Part shown: one piece after another, positions 1 to 8,586 of the stretch
Position numbering within the stretch: the stretch's first letter is position 1
How the letters are laid out: every line of letters starts with the position of its first letter
From: Campylobacter concisus
GTDB lineage: Bacteria > Campylobacterota > Campylobacteria > Campylobacterales > Campylobacteraceae
Direction: 5' to 3'
Assembly: GCF_002913745.1 (NCBI RefSeq)
Contig: NZ_PPCG01000030.1
Location: forward strand, 50,804-114,803
Length of the DNA: 64,000 nucleotides
The notes under the pieces: model-generated
Told to the model about the DNA's origin: nothing
The model's database searches: none
Seen by the model: the letters and a program-made list of their open reading frames with translations, nothing else
Position numbers and translations under genes: made by a program

Positions 1-649
1 TGATATCGATCTCAAACGCTCTTAGCTCTCTTAAAAGCTCGCTTACGATCTTTGCAGCATCTATTATCGGGCTTAGTGAAGTTAGCTGCGAGCCGATGTG
101 AAAGTGTATGCCAGTTGGCTCAAGAAACTCTGAAGTTTTAGCGTGGATATACATCTTTTTAGCCGTCTGCGCATCGACGCCAAATTTGTTTTCATTTAGC
201 CCTGTCGAGATATATGGGTGTGTTTTTGCATCAACGCCAGGATTTACCCTGATGCTGATCCTTGCCTTTAAGTTTAGCCCTTTTGCGATCTCTTCAAGCC
301 TTAAAAGTTCGGCAAAACTCTCAACATTTATCAGCAAAATTTCATTTTCTAAAGCCTCTTTTAGCTCTTCATCGCTCTTGCCAACGCCACTAAATATGAT
401 CTGATATCTCTTAGCCCCTGCAAGAAGCGCTCTTTTGACCTCGCCGATGCTAACGCAGTCAAAGCCAGCTCCAAGATCAGCCAGAAATTTTAAAACGCTT
501 AAATTTGAGTTTGCTTTTACAGCGTAACAGACTAGAGATTTTCTAGCGTAAAATGCGTTTTTTAGCGCCTCGTAGCGCTCTTTAATGTAGTTAAAATCAT
601 AAACGTAAAGTGGGGTTTTGTATTTGCTTGCAAGCTCTTTAAAATCCAT
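1..649 (-). CDS. lysA: Diaminopimelate decarboxylase, N-terminal part (cut by window edge)
   Basis: PLP enzyme that decarboxylates meso-diaminopimelate to lysine, the last step of lysine synthesis. I translated the reverse strand by eye from the ATG at 649. It reads MDFKELASKYKTPLYVYDF, then YAVKANSNLSVLKFLADLG, where the Lys of AVKAN is the PLP lysine of fold-III decarboxylases. Further on come GFDCVSIGEV and GIHFHIGSQ, as in LysA. About 216 codons are inside the window; the C-terminal half lies beyond base 1. AAGG sits 7 nt before the ATG and a TGTAAAAT promoter box lies just upstream. The fold and motif order separate it from ornithine/arginine decarboxylases fairly well. Confidence 0.9.
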   Translation of the reverse strand, partial: MDFKELASKYKTPLYVYDFNYIKERYEALKNAFYARKSLVCYAVKANSNLSVLKFLADLGAGFDCVSIGEVKRALLAGAKRYQIIFSGVGKSDEELKEALENEILLINVESFAELLRLEEIAKGLNLKARISIRVNPGVDAKTHPYISTGLNENKFGVDAQTAKKMYIHAKTSEFLEPTGIHFHIGSQLTSLSPIIDAAKIVSELLRELRAFEIDI

Positions 650-675
650 AAAATAGCCTTTTTTAAAATGGCTTG

Positions 676-683
676 ATTTTACA
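676..683 (-). promoter_or_regulatory. Likely lysA promoter (-10 box)
   Basis: On the minus strand the box reads TGTAAAAT, an extended -10 of the sigma-70 type seen repeatedly in this window, preceded by a run of T. It would start transcription about 20 nt before the lysA ATG at 649. Predicted by eye only. Confidence 0.5.
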
Positions 684-707
684 AAAAAGTTGCCAAAATT
701 TGGCTTA
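684..707 (-). terminator. Short hairpin after lptG
   Basis: GCCAAATTTTGGC (692-704) directly follows the lptG stop codon on the minus strand. It forms a 5-bp stem with a 3-nt loop, followed by AAC and a run of six T. It is a weak candidate intrinsic terminator just before the lysA promoter. Confidence 0.4.
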
Positions 708-1769
708 ACGATGCGATTTTATGAGATAAATGGCGTATGCAAAAAGCAAAATAACAGGGAGAACCATGCCGATCTCTGGCAAGATGACAGAGGTTTGAGC
801 AAATTTGGTTAAGATAAAGAGAAGTCCCCAAACTACGAGTGTTATCACAACAAAGATAAATGTTGAGAGTGCGAGGTTAAAAAACCTGCCGGTCACTGGC
901 AAATGATAGTAGAAAATAAGTAATAAAAATGGCGCAAAAAATGGCGTGATGGCAAGGTTATAAAATGCAGTCCTTGCGCTATCAAGCCCTATGCCTTCGT
1001 TTTTAAATGTCTTTATAAAATTTATCGCATCAGGTATGTTAAATTTCGAGTTTTCAACGCTTGCAGCACTCTCGATGCTCTTTGGTTTAAAGCCTCTTAA
1101 CGCATCTAAATTTTCACTTTTTACCTTTCTAAAGCCATTTTCGCCAAGCTCTAAGCTTTGAGGCAAAAAGGTCTGATTTACATCTTCCAAAACCCACTCA
1201 TTGTCTTTAAATTTAGCGTGGTCGGCAAAGGTTGTCGAGAGCAAGTCAGTGCCATTAATGTCAAAAATTCTCACATCATTTGCTCTTTGCTTGGCTGAGT
1301 TTAGCTCTTTTATATAGATAAATTTGCCTTCAAATTTCAAAAATGAGTCGTTTGTACTTTTTGAAAAAGCGGTGTTTTTTGCGATACTCTTTTGATAATC
1401 ATGCGCATAAGCAAACGGCGTAAAATTTAGCCCAACATAAAAAATCGTCACAAAAAGTGCGATGAGAAATGGCGGTAAAATGAGCTTGTTTTTACTGATG
1501 CCAAGAGCATAAAAGCTGATTAGCTCGTTTGAGCGAACCATATTTACATGCAAAATTATTAGTGCAAAAATGAGTGAAAGTGGCAAAACGTAGCTAATGG
1601 CACTTAGTGCAGTAAGTCCAACGTATAGTAGCTGAAGGTTGGCAGATGGCGGCAGATCTTTTAAATTTGTAAGCAGATCAATGCCAACATAAAATAGCTC
1701 AAGCGCTAAAAATACGATAAGAAAAGATTTTATATAGACCCAGCCAACGTATCTGGCGTATAGTTTCAT
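705..1769 (-). CDS. lptG: LptF/LptG-family LPS export permease
   Basis: Inner-membrane permease of the YjgP/YjgQ family. It forms the LptB2FG ABC transporter, which extracts LPS from the inner membrane and passes it to LptC. The 354 residues show the family layout: two TM segments near the N-terminus (about residues 14-30 and 55-75), a third near 100-120, a large periplasmic domain with a FIYIKELNS-type strand, and three C-terminal TM segments (about 265-350). Its start overlaps the pth stop by 4 nt (ATGA), so the two are translationally coupled. LptF and LptG are hard to tell apart by eye; LptG is my preference from the short N-terminus. Confidence 0.8.
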   Translation of the reverse strand: MKLYARYVGWVYIKSFLIVFLALELFYVGIDLLTNLKDLPPSANLQLLYVGLTALSAISYVLPLSLIFALIILHVNMVRSNELISFYALGISKNKLILPPFLIALFVTIFYVGLNFTPFAYAHDYQKSIAKNTAFSKSTNDSFLKFEGKFIYIKELNSAKQRANDVRIFDINGTDLLSTTFADHAKFKDNEWVLEDVNQTFLPQSLELGENGFRKVKSENLDALRGFKPKSIESAASVENSKFNIPDAINFIKTFKNEGIGLDSARTAFYNLAITPFFAPFLLLIFYYHLPVTGRFFNLALSTFIFVVITLVVWGLLFILTKFAQTSVILPEIGMVLPVILLFAYAIYLIKSHR

Positions 1770-2314
1770 TTGATAAGACCTTTTTTTACCGTAAATTTTT
1801 GTGAAATTTCGTTGATGTCGCTCTTTAGAAGCTCACAAACCGCATTTTTTGTATAGGCTAAAATTTCATCTAAAGCCTTTTTCTCCTCGTTGCTAAACTC
1901 GCCAAGGACGAAATTTTTAGCATCGCCCTCATGTCCGATACCTACGCGCACTCTTTCGTAGTCGTTGCCTATTAGTCCGTCGATCGATTTTATGCCGTTA
2001 TGTCCGCCACTACTGCCGCCTTTTTTAAATTTAACCGCGCCAAAACTAAGATCAAGATCGTCGTGGATGACGATTATCCTATCTGGCTTGTAAAAGTCTT
2101 TTACTGCTTTTACGCTTTGGCCCGAGAGGTTCATAAAGGTTGTTGGTTTTAGCAAGATAATGTCGTTAAATTTAAAAACTTCGCCTTGAAATTTGGCTGA
2201 GCTAACATCTTTGAAATTTGAGTCTTTTAGAAGATCTATAAGCATAAAGCCTATGTTGTGTCTAGTGTTTTCGTATTTGGGACCAGGATTTCCCAGCCCC
2301 GCTATTAGTGTCAC
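1766..2314 (-). CDS. pth: Peptidyl-tRNA hydrolase
   Basis: Releases tRNA from peptidyl-tRNAs that drop off the ribosome. The 182-residue protein has all bacterial Pth signatures: GLGNPGPKYENTRHNIGF at the N-terminus with the catalytic His of RHNIGF, then MNLSGQ, HDDLDL with the catalytic Asp, and GGHNGIKSI. The start is GTG, with AAGGG about 5 nt upstream. It lies 11 nt after rplY, an arrangement common in bacteria, and overlaps lptG by 4 nt. Confidence 0.96.
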   Translation of the reverse strand: MTLIAGLGNPGPKYENTRHNIGFMLIDLLKDSNFKDVSSAKFQGEVFKFNDIILLKPTTFMNLSGQSVKAVKDFYKPDRIIVIHDDLDLSFGAVKFKKGGSSGGHNGIKSIDGLIGNDYERVRVGIGHEGDAKNFVLGEFSNEEKKALDEILAYTKNAVCELLKSDINEISQKFTVKKGLIK

Positions 2315-2325
2315 AAAAGCCCTTT

Positions 2326-2862
2326 TTATTTAGCTTTAATAACTCCAAGTACCGCAACACGGTCAGCGTCAATGATAGTAACGCCTTTAGGAGCTGTGAT
2401 ATCACGAACCAAAATCGTATCATCAATGTCAAGTTTGCTTACATCAACGTCAAATGAATTTGGTAAATTTTCAGCCGTGCATTTTACGCAAAGACGTCTT
2501 TTTGACTGAATCAAAACGCCCTTATTTTTAAGACCAATAGGTGTTCCAACTGGCTTAACTGGGATCATATATTTTGATAAAACGCCTGGAAGTGCTACTT
2601 TTAGATCTACGTGTTTAAGATCGCTTGTAACAACATCTCTTTGGTAATCAACAATAACGACATTATAAACTTTTCCGCCTACTTTTACATCAAAAGCAAG
2701 GCTCTCTTTTTTGCGTGCCTCTTTTATAAAGTCATTGACTTTAAAAGCAGCTGCAACATTCTCTAATCCCTTGCCATAAATGTTGGCGATTAGATAACCA
2801 TCTCTTCTCAAAGCCTTCGCAGACTTCTTACCGATACTCTCTCTAACGATTCCTTCTAACAT
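2326..2862 (-). CDS. rplY: 50S ribosomal protein L25 (CTC form)
   Basis: Binds 5S rRNA in the large ribosomal subunit. The 178-residue product is the two-domain TL5/CTC form: an N-terminal L25 domain ([15 protein letters not shown], about residues 19-33) and a C-terminal TL5 domain with [20 protein letters not shown] sequence and the [11 protein letters not shown] strand. A strong RBS, GAAAGGAAAACG, precedes the ATG. A GATAAAAT box about 30 nt upstream suggests its own promoter, and pth follows directly. Confidence 0.95.
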   Translation of the reverse strand: MLEGIVRESIGKKSAKALRRDGYLIANIYGKGLENVAAAFKVNDFIKEARKKESLAFDVKVGGKVYNVVIVDYQRDVVTSDLKHVDLKVALPGVLSKYMIPVKPVGTPIGLKNKGVLIQSKRRLCVKCTAENLPNSFDVDVSKLDIDDTILVRDITAPKGVTIIDADRVAVLGVIKAK

Positions 2863-2891
2863 CGTTTTCCTTTCATAAAAAATAGGTGCTG

Positions 2892-2899
2892 ATTTTATC
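2892..2899 (-). promoter_or_regulatory. Likely rplY-pth-lptG promoter (-10 box)
   Basis: On the minus strand GATAAAAT lies about 30 nt before the rplY ATG, in the 67-bp gap after the PilT-family gene. It matches the extended -10 boxes before surE, gne and dnaE. It was identified by eye. Confidence 0.5.
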
Positions 2900-2929
2900 T
2901 AATGCTTTATAAATTTCACATAAAGCTTA

Positions 2930-4091
2930 TTAAATTTCTTTAAGTGCGATCACTTCAGGTTGATCTTGTTTGCTTTGAGGTTTGCCAAAATTTACACCAT
3001 TTTCAAAGCTAAAACCTGCCACATTTGAGCTTTTTATCTTAAGCTGCAAATCGCCCCTGTTGCTAGCATTGTCAAGCGCTACTTCGGCACTAATTATCTT
3101 ATTTTCATAAAGCTCAAGCAGGTGCTGATCAAAGGTTTGCATGCCATAAGTATTTTTTGACTCAGCTATGGCAAGATCGATCTCATCAAATTTCTCTTCA
3201 GATATGAGCTCTTTTATGCGGGTATTTTTTATCATGATCTCGACTGCCGGGCGTCTTGTGCCAAAAAGCGTCTTAACTAGCCTTTGTGAGATGACGCAAG
3301 CAAGCACTGAAGAGAACATAAGGCTGACTTTATCTCGCTCGCCTTGTGGGAAGCTATTTACTATTCTATTTACGCTCTCTTTTGCATCAAGTGTGTGAAA
3401 TGTCGAAAGCACCAAGTGTCCAGTCTCTGCGGCTCTAATGGCAGTCTCAATCGTCTCAAGATCTCTCATCTCGCCAACCAAAATGATGTCAGGATATTCT
3501 CTAAGTGAAGCCCTTAGCGCATCTGAGAAATTTAGCGCATCTGCCCCGATAGAGCGCTGGTTGATTATGCTTTTATCGTCGTTAAATACGTATTCAATCG
3601 GATCTTCGATAGTCACGATGTGTGATCTTTTTGTTTGGTTGATGAAATTTATCATGCTTGCAAGCGTCGTTGTCTTGCCGCTTCCAGTTGGGCCAGTCAC
3701 TAGGATGATGCCACGAGTGGTCTCTGTGCAAATTTTTTCTATCACACTTGGTAAATTTAGATCTTTTATGGTTGGAATTTTCGTTGGAGTGACACAAAAG
3801 ACAGCAGAAATTCCATTTATCTGCAAAAACATATTTACACGAAAGCAGTACTCATCATTTAGTTTATAAGAAAAATCTATATCTTTTTTATCCATAAACT
3901 CATCAAATTTAGCCACCAAAAGCTCTTTTGCGATAGCTACCGCGTCACTTGGGTCTAAATTTTCTTCGCTAAGTGGCATGATCTCACCATTAAATCTGCC
4001 ATAAACAAGGCTTGCAGACTTTAGATGAAGGTCGCTGCCGCCTTTTTCGACTAAAGAGCACAGATATGAATCTAGGTCTTTTTTTGGTCAT
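2930..4091 (-). CDS. pilT: PilT-family secretion ATPase; start codon out of frame with the body
   Basis: Hexameric ATPase of the GspE/PilT superfamily; in other bacteria PilT powers type IV pilus retraction. The open body (2930-3979, 349 codons from an internal Met) has Walker A GPTGSGKTT, an Asp box VTIEDPIEY, Walker B DIILVGEMRD, a His box STFHT and AIRAAETGH. The conserved PilT N-terminus (SDLHLKSASLVYGRFNGEI) lies upstream of that Met in the same frame, back to a stop at 4088-4090, with no ATG, GTG or TTG. An ATG at 4091 overlaps the tal stop (TAATG) but is one base out of frame. An A7 run (minus strand, 4085-4079) separates them; six As would give MTKKDLDSYLCSLVEKGG joined to the body, about 386 residues. 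It could be a contingency locus, slippage, a decaying gene or a sequencing error. Confidence 0.8.
4079..4085 (-). other. A7 homopolymer at the PilT frameshift point
   Basis: Seven As on the coding strand, four bases after the ATG that overlaps the tal stop codon. Removing one A restores a single open frame through the PilT-family gene. The A7 phase does not match a standard -1 slippery heptamer, so replication or transcription slippage is the likelier route. Confidence 0.75.
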
Positions 4092-5083
4092 TAAAGTGAT
4101 TTCATAATGTCGTCAAATGCTGCAACAAACTGCTTTAAGCCGTCATTTAAAAGCTCTTTATAAGTAGCATTTATATCGATCTCATTATTTTTTATGATGT
4201 GAAAAAAGCTTGAGATATTCTCTTTGCTAGGGGCATTTTTTGCCTCAGCTTTTTCTTTTATAAATTCTTTTATAGTATCTATCGGAGCTGTGTTTATAGA
4301 GTTTTTATACATTAGCTCTCTAACGTAATAATCCCCTCTTAAGCCACTACCTTTTACGCCAGTGCTTGCAAAAAGTGTCCTTACGTTTTCTAAGCCAAAA
4401 TCCTCAATGATATGATAGATATTTGCAGCGTTCAATATGCCGATCTGTCCTGTTGGTAGGCTCTTTGCAGCCATCGTCTCATCAAGCTTTCTGTCAAATC
4501 TACTAACAAAAACACTGATCACACCCTTTGGCATCGTCGTATCCACAAAGCGGCTTGCATAAGCTTTGCTACCCTCTTTAAAGGCCTCTAGGCAGTTTTT
4601 AGCCTGATCAGGCGAGAAAATGAGCGTCGCATTTACGCTGATACCTCTTGCCATGAGTGCGCTCATCGCTTCATAGCCCTCTTTTGTAGCTGGAATTTTT
4701 ATCATGACATTTGGCATTGAGATAAGGTTGTGAAGCCTGATGCCCTCTTCTATCGTCGCAGCTGTTTCGCCACTTAAATTTGGATCAACCTCGATGCTAA
4801 CAAAGCCATCATCGCCATTTGCGTAGTTTTTTAGCATTTTACATGCGGCGATCTTGATATCTTGGGTCGCTAAAATTTCATAAAGATCTTTTGGGTGACG
4901 CTTGTTGCTGTTTTGTATGATCTGTTTGTAAGCAGGTGATGCAAAAGCTGTTTTAAAGATAGCTGGGTTGCTTGTAGCTCCGTTTATAACGCCTTTTTCT
5001 AATAAAGAGTTGAATTCGTTTTGTAAAAAATCTCTCTCTATAAAGTCACACCAAAGAGAAAATTTAGCTTCATTGTCATACAT
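4091..5083 (-). CDS. tal: Transaldolase
   Basis: Moves a dihydroxyacetone unit between sugar phosphates in the non-oxidative pentose phosphate pathway. The 330 residues carry the family signatures GATSNPAIFK near residue 35, VEVDP-like SIEVDPNLSGE, and the Schiff-base lysine in MIKIPATKEGYEAM at about residue 138, then SVFVSRFDRK. It lies 4 nt after serB. Its TAA overlaps the ATG of the next gene, so the PilT-family start is coupled to it. Confidence 0.93.
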   Translation of the reverse strand: MYDNEAKFSLWCDFIERDFLQNEFNSLLEKGVINGATSNPAIFKTAFASPAYKQIIQNSNKRHPKDLYEILATQDIKIAACKMLKNYANGDDGFVSIEVDPNLSGETAATIEEGIRLHNLISMPNVMIKIPATKEGYEAMSALMARGISVNATLIFSPDQAKNCLEAFKEGSKAYASRFVDTTMPKGVISVFVSRFDRKLDETMAAKSLPTGQIGILNAANIYHIIEDFGLENVRTLFASTGVKGSGLRGDYYVRELMYKNSINTAPIDTIKEFIKEKAEAKNAPSKENISSFFHIIKNNEIDINATYKELLNDGLKQFVAAFDDIMKSL

Positions 5084-5087
5084 TTTT

Positions 5088-5714
5088 TCACCTTATAAAA
5101 TTTAAAATTTCACGCAGATCCTTGACATCCACGCAATGCGTCGCCTCTTTTTTTAAAATTTCTTTCGCACAAAAGGCAATTTTTAGATCACATTTTCTAA
5201 ACATAGATACGTCATTGGCTCCGTCGCCAACGCACATGATCTCACTTTTATCTAAATTTAATAGCCCCTTTAAGCGATCTATCATATCGCCTTTTGAGCT
5301 ACCAAACATCATCTCTCCGCCAACTTCACCTGTTAAAATTCCATCTTTGTGGTGCAAGATATTTGCAAAATTTACATCAAATTTAAGTTTTTCTTGCATC
5401 TTATCAGTTGCGATGTGAAAACCACCACTAAAGACCACGACTTTTATATCCTTTTGCTTTAGAGCAGCTATAAGCTCGCTAGCTCCTGGCATGATGGGTA
5501 AATTTTTACAAATTTCATCTACTTTTGAAAGTGGCATTCCTTTTAAAAATTTTACTCTTGCTGTAAGACTTTCAAAAAAATCAAGTTCGCCGTTCATCGA
5601 ACGCTTCGTTATGCTAGCCACCTCATTGCTGGCGTTATTAGCGGCGGCGAGGATATCAATCGTCTCGCCGTCCATTATCGTAGAGTCAAAGTCAAAAACA
5701 CAAAGTTTTATCAA
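5088..5714 (-). CDS. serB: Phosphoserine phosphatase
   Basis: HAD-family enzyme that dephosphorylates phosphoserine to serine. The 208-residue protein has motif I DFDSTIMDGE at residues 8-17, motif II FSGGF near 98, and motif III with Lys then GDGANDVSMF near 165, the SerB pattern. It is shorter than the E. coli enzyme because it lacks the N-terminal ACT-like region, as is usual in Campylobacter. It lies in a tight run, 8 nt after cheW and 4 nt before tal. Confidence 0.93.
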   Translation of the reverse strand: MIKLCVFDFDSTIMDGETIDILAAANNASNEVASITKRSMNGELDFFESLTARVKFLKGMPLSKVDEICKNLPIMPGASELIAALKQKDIKVVVFSGGFHIATDKMQEKLKFDVNFANILHHKDGILTGEVGGEMMFGSSKGDMIDRLKGLLNLDKSEIMCVGDGANDVSMFRKCDLKIAFCAKEILKKEATHCVDVKDLREILNFIR

Positions 5715-5722
5715 GCTATGCC

Positions 5723-6220
5723 CTAAAAATCACGCTTTAAAAGGCTCTCAACCTTTAAAATCGTAAGAATATTTTGATCGCGTTTGCCAATACCATAGAT
5801 CATGCCTTTGTCTTTTACCAAAGTCTCTGGTGGCGGATCTATCCTGTTACGAACTATTCTTATAGCCTCCGTCAAGCGGTCTATCACGAAACCTGCGATA
5901 TTATCCTCATCTTTCATGACGATATATCTTGTACTTGGGCTTTGTTTTGTAACATTTAGTGAAAAACGCTTACGCAAATCAATAAGCGGGATAACGTTTC
6001 CACGTAGGTTAAAGACGCCAAGAACATAGTCAGGCACGCTAGGAACACGGGTGTATTCGATAGGTTTGATTATCTCTTGGATATTTAAAATAGGTATCGC
6101 ATACTCTTCCTCACCAACAACGAAGCCTACTAATTGAACTATATCTTCATTGTTTTTTGACTCAGGTCCGTCAATTTGTTGTTTTTGTTTGCTTAAAACC
6201 TGGTTTAGTTTATCGTTCAT
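5723..6220 (-). CDS. cheW: Chemotaxis coupling protein
   Basis: Scaffold that links chemoreceptors to CheA at the inner membrane. The 165 residues are a single CheW SH3-like domain (LVGFVVGEEEYAIPILNIQEI, then YVLGVFNLRGNVIPLIDLR), after a 25-residue polar N-terminal tail. GGGG lies about 6 nt before the ATG. It is the third gene of a cheV-cheA-cheW run with gaps of 8-9 nt, the usual epsilonproteobacterial arrangement. Confidence 0.96.
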   Translation of the reverse strand: MNDKLNQVLSKQKQQIDGPESKNNEDIVQLVGFVVGEEEYAIPILNIQEIIKPIEYTRVPSVPDYVLGVFNLRGNVIPLIDLRKRFSLNVTKQSPSTRYIVMKDEDNIAGFVIDRLTEAIRIVRNRIDPPPETLVKDKGMIYGIGKRDQNILTILKVESLLKRDF

Positions 6221-6229
6221 CCCTTACCC

Positions 6230-8578
6230 CTAAGCTAATTTTATATTTTTTCTAACAACGTTTTCAAGGTATTCTGCTGAATACGGTTTAGTAATGTATT
6301 CAGTCATACCAACCTCTACACCGCGTAATCTATCTGTTTTAGACGTCCTTGATGTAACAGCAATAAGCGGTAGATTGCGATATTTAGAGTATTTTCTAAT
6401 CTCACCAGCAAGTGTATATCCATCCATCCTAGGCATCTCAATATCAATCAAAATTGCATCAAATGAATGCTCGCCCGATTTTATAACATTTAATGCCTCG
6501 ACACCGTTAGTTGCTTCTATTATAGTTACTCCGGTTGGTTCAAGTGCTTTTTGCATAATGGTTCTATCCATTTTAGAGTCATCAACAATCAAGACCTTAT
6601 AATCACTTGGCTTTTCCTTTGCTTTTGTGCTATCTTCTATTTCAGCTCTAATATCTACCTTGATATCTTTAGCCATCTCCATCATAGCACCAACATCTAT
6701 AATAAGAGTTACACGGCCATCACCTCTAATAGTAGCTCCAGCGATGCCTGGGATATTTTGTAAATAATCACCCATTGACTTAATAACGATCTCTTCTTGA
6801 CCAACTAAAGTATCTACTATGATGCCCAGTTTTGCTTCAGCAACGCCGATGATAACGACATAAGTATGATCACCGCCATCGAACACTTTTTCGACGCCAA
6901 AGACATCTGAAAGCCTAACAAGAGATAAAACCTCATCTCTTAATCTTAGAACGTTTTTACCATCAATCGTATAGATATCATCGATTGGCACACGAACAGT
7001 CTCAAGAACGCTAGCAAGTGGTATCGCATAAAATTCCTCTTGTGTTCCAACAAGAAGTGACTGAATAATCGCAAGTGTGAGTGGAATTTTAAGCTTCATG
7101 ACTGTACCTTTTCCAACTTCACTCTCGATATCGATGATACCATTTAGTTTTTCAATGTTTGTCTTAACAACGTCCATACCAACGCCACGACCAGATACGT
7201 TTGTAACCTTTGCAGCAGTTGAAAATCCTGGTCTAAATATAAGACCAAATGCCTCTTTCTCACTCATCGCATCAGCTTCTCGCTCAGTGATGATGCCTTT
7301 TTCTATAGATTTAGATTTAAGCATATCAGCGTCTAAGCCCTTACCATCATCAACTATCTCAACAACGATATGATTGCCTTCGTTATAAGCTTTTAGTTGA
7401 ACAAGGCCTTTTTCAGGTTTACCCATTGCCTTTCTCGTCTCAGGATCTTCGATACCGTGGTCACATGAGTTTCTGATGATGTGAACTAGTGGATCACCGA
7501 TCTCTTCAACGATTGATTTATCAAGCTCTGTATCTTCACCTGAAATTTCAAGATCTATTTGCTTACCAAGGTCGCGGCTAAGATCACGTATCATACGTGG
7601 GAATTTATTAAAGACTTTTGCTATTGGAAGCATCCTTGTCTTCATAACAGCTAGCTGAATATCAGTCGTAACTAGACTTAGACTTGAGACTACTTGATTT
7701 AACTCTTCAAGGAATTTCTCGCCCTCATATCTCTCTTCTACGTCATCGTAAATTTTTAACAGGCGGTTTTTTCCAAGAACAAGCTCGCCGATTAAATTCA
7801 TTAAGTGATCAAGTCTTTTTACTTCAACACGTATCGTTTGCTCCTGCGCTACTGCACCACTGCTTGCAGCTGGTACTTTTTTATCCGCATCTCTTTCTCT
7901 ACTAGGAGCTGGCTTAGGTGCTGGTGCTGGTGCAGCGCTTGCAGCTGGGGCTATCTCTTCAGGAGATTTTGGAGCTATGGCTTTTGAAGCACGTCTTGCT
8001 TGATCTTCTGCTTTTCTAACTTTTAAGAGTCTCTCTATCTCAGCTTCAACCTCAGAGTCACTTAGCTTTGAAAGCTCGGCATCGCTTACTTCAGGAGCTG
8101 CTTCTTCAGCTGGTGCGGCAGGTTCTGGCTCTTTTACTGGCTCAGGAGCTGGTGTGGCTGGAGCTTCTGGGGCTGCACTTGGGGCTTCACCTTCAGAAAT
8201 TTGAGTAAGTCTTATACAAATATTTTTAATATCGATACCAGCGGCTGCGTCACTACCGTTATCTCTAATGCTCTCTAGTAGTCCTTTCATCATATCAACT
8301 GACTCAAGAACAATGTCCATAATGTCTGGAGTAATCTTTAGCTCGCCTTTTCTAGCTTTGTTTAAAACATCCTCCATGTGGTGAGTAAGCTCTGTTAAAA
8401 CATCAAAATTTAAAAAGCTTGAGCTACCTTTTACTGTGTGAGCAACACGGAAAATTCTATTTAAAAGCTCCAAGTCTTCAGGGTTTGCCTCTAGTTCAAC
8501 AAGGTCATGATCTATCTGCTCAATAAGTTCGAAAGCCTCTATTAAAAAGTCTTCCATTATTTCTTTCATATCATCCAT
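6230..8578 (-). CDS. cheA: Chemotaxis histidine kinase CheA with C-terminal receiver domain
   Basis: Receptor-controlled kinase that phosphorylates CheY and CheV. Domains in order over 782 residues: HPt with the phospho-His at 47 (VAHTVKGSSSF); a long Ala/Pro/Glu-rich linker (about 130-245) where P2 would be; dimerisation helix; HATPase with HIIRNSCDHGIEDP and DDGKGLD; CheW-like regulatory domain; and a C-terminal receiver with LIDIEMPRMDGY and the Lys of ITKPYS. The fused receiver (CheAY) is typical of Campylobacter and Helicobacter. GAGGTG precedes the ATG at 8578. The low-complexity linker does not look like an intact P2. Confidence 0.97.
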   Translation of the reverse strand: MDDMKEIMEDFLIEAFELIEQIDHDLVELEANPEDLELLNRIFRVAHTVKGSSSFLNFDVLTELTHHMEDVLNKARKGELKITPDIMDIVLESVDMMKGLLESIRDNGSDAAAGIDIKNICIRLTQISEGEAPSAAPEAPATPAPEPVKEPEPAAPAEEAAPEVSDAELSKLSDSEVEAEIERLLKVRKAEDQARRASKAIAPKSPEEIAPAASAAPAPAPKPAPSRERDADKKVPAASSGAVAQEQTIRVEVKRLDHLMNLIGELVLGKNRLLKIYDDVEERYEGEKFLEELNQVVSSLSLVTTDIQLAVMKTRMLPIAKVFNKFPRMIRDLSRDLGKQIDLEISGEDTELDKSIVEEIGDPLVHIIRNSCDHGIEDPETRKAMGKPEKGLVQLKAYNEGNHIVVEIVDDGKGLDADMLKSKSIEKGIITEREADAMSEKEAFGLIFRPGFSTAAKVTNVSGRGVGMDVVKTNIEKLNGIIDIESEVGKGTVMKLKIPLTLAIIQSLLVGTQEEFYAIPLASVLETVRVPIDDIYTIDGKNVLRLRDEVLSLVRLSDVFGVEKVFDGGDHTYVVIIGVAEAKLGIIVDTLVGQEEIVIKSMGDYLQNIPGIAGATIRGDGRVTLIIDVGAMMEMAKDIKVDIRAEIEDSTKAKEKPSDYKVLIVDDSKMDRTIMQKALEPTGVTIIEATNGVEALNVIKSGEHSFDAILIDIEMPRMDGYTLAGEIRKYSKYRNLPLIAVTSRTSKTDRLRGVEVGMTEYITKPYSAEYLENVVRKNIKLA

Positions 8579-8586
8579 GCTTCACC

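Noticed and set aside
3438..3869. Open frames antisense to the PilT-family, cheA, leuA and dnaE genes
   Set aside because: All are shadows of strongly supported genes on the other strand, without RBS or family motifs.
4079..4091. Programmed -1 frameshift on an A AAA AAG heptamer for the PilT-family gene
   Set aside because: The zero-frame codon phase of the A7 run does not fit the heptamer, and the shift needed is +1.
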